From Deltaproteobacteria bacterium (lineage in GTDB: Bacteria > Desulfobacterota > Deferrimicrobia > Deferrimicrobiales > Deferrimicrobiaceae): a stretch of 64,000 nt of DNA. The notes under the pieces are model-generated. The model was not told where the DNA came from, searched no databases, and saw only the letters and a program-made list of their open reading frames with translations. Where the stretch lies: positions 93,731 through 157,730 of the forward strand of contig JAKAHC010000007.1 of NCBI GenBank assembly GCA_021815305.1. Reading direction: 5' to 3'. This document shows positions 63,767 to 64,000 of this stretch, one piece after another. The position numbers and the translations under genes were made by a program. How positions within the stretch are numbered: the first letter of the stretch is position 1; each line of letters opens with the position of its first letter.

Positions 63767-64000
63767 GGATACGCTCCTTGCCGGCGGATGCCGGGACCAC
63801 GTTCCATTATACGGAAGTCGAGGGCGGAAAGGTCCTGATCCCGGGCGCTCCGCAGCCGCTCGGGCCGGTTGCGGGTCGCTTCGCCTCCGGGAGGGGCCCC
63901 GTTCGCATCCGACCGCCCGGCTCCCCGGCTCCGACCAGCAAACGTGCCGTGCGCAGGTTTCCCCGACCTCCGGCCCCGTGCGTCCCCAAGCGCAAACATC
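63767..64000. other. Right-edge region with no recognised gene
   Basis: These 234 bp hold a -10 (TATAAT on the minus strand, 63811-63806) for the amidotransferase. The rest shows no start with a ribosome site, no tRNA-like fold I could find, and no known RNA. Short open frames on the minus strand have arginine/glycine-rich, non-conserved composition and are not called. Confidence 0.5.

Overview
The window is high-GC DNA (roughly two-thirds G+C by eye), densely coding, with ATG/GTG/TTG starts, strong GGAGG-type ribosome sites and many 4-base gene overlaps. A type II secretion operon, two tripartite RND efflux systems and outer-membrane proteins show a Gram-negative cell. A ferredoxin-type 2-oxoacid oxidoreductase, pyruvate phosphate dikinase and lipoprotein multiheme c-type cytochromes with mixed CXXCH / CX4CH motifs point to an anaerobic, metal-respiring deltaproteobacterium-like organism (Desulfuromonadota/Desulfobacterota sense). 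That placement is inference; there is no rRNA, tRNA, insertion sequence, phage or CRISPR array in the window.

Layout. 1-2434: the end of a CDC48/p97-type double AAA+ ATPase and a FadR-type GntR regulator. 2499-5712: a four-subunit 2-oxoacid:acceptor oxidoreductase (gamma-delta-alpha-beta). 5971-9073: a tripartite tricarboxylate transporter (tctC-tctB-tctA) with a hairpin between tctC and tctB. 9232-13888: a sugar-nucleotide-type epimerase, a TerC-family membrane protein and ppdK, the last with a near-consensus sigma-70 promoter and a perfect terminator. 14020-16476: a Zn/Mn-type ABC importer. 16558-27968: a same-strand block with a PepSY protein, an ABC-2 exporter with a small membrane-anchored partner, a QseBC-type two-component system and an RND pump flanked by two outer-membrane factors. 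27996-34884 (minus): a MASE3 sensor kinase followed by a heavy-metal-type RND adaptor and pump. It faces a paralogous MASE3 kinase (35142-37781), an NtrC-type regulator and a lone receiver protein. 39947-50286: a ten-gene type II secretion operon (E-F-H-I-J-K-L-M-C-D) with no gspG. 50412-52637: an orphan PAS sensor kinase. 52660-58389: a heme-tagged DsbC-like protein diverging from an outer-membrane barrel, a pentaheme lipoprotein and a 19-plus-heme lipoprotein. 58499-63766: a DMT permease, an aminotransferase, two metallophosphoesterases, an FmdB zinc-ribbon protein and a class II amidotransferase.

How the parts may work together. The barrel and two lipoprotein cytochromes look like an extracellular electron-transfer conduit. 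The divergent DsbC-like protein could serve cysteine or heme handling of those cytochromes, and the neighbouring type II secretion system is a plausible export route for outer-surface cytochromes. The oxidoreductase and Tct transporter, next to a FadR-type regulator, look like uptake plus oxidation of an organic acid. The most unusual elements are the cytochrome with many non-canonical heme motifs, the CXXCH-bearing DsbC relative, the gspG-less secretion operon with a possibly leaderless first gene, and the divergent MASE3 kinase pair sharing a palindrome that contains a -10-like element on each strand.
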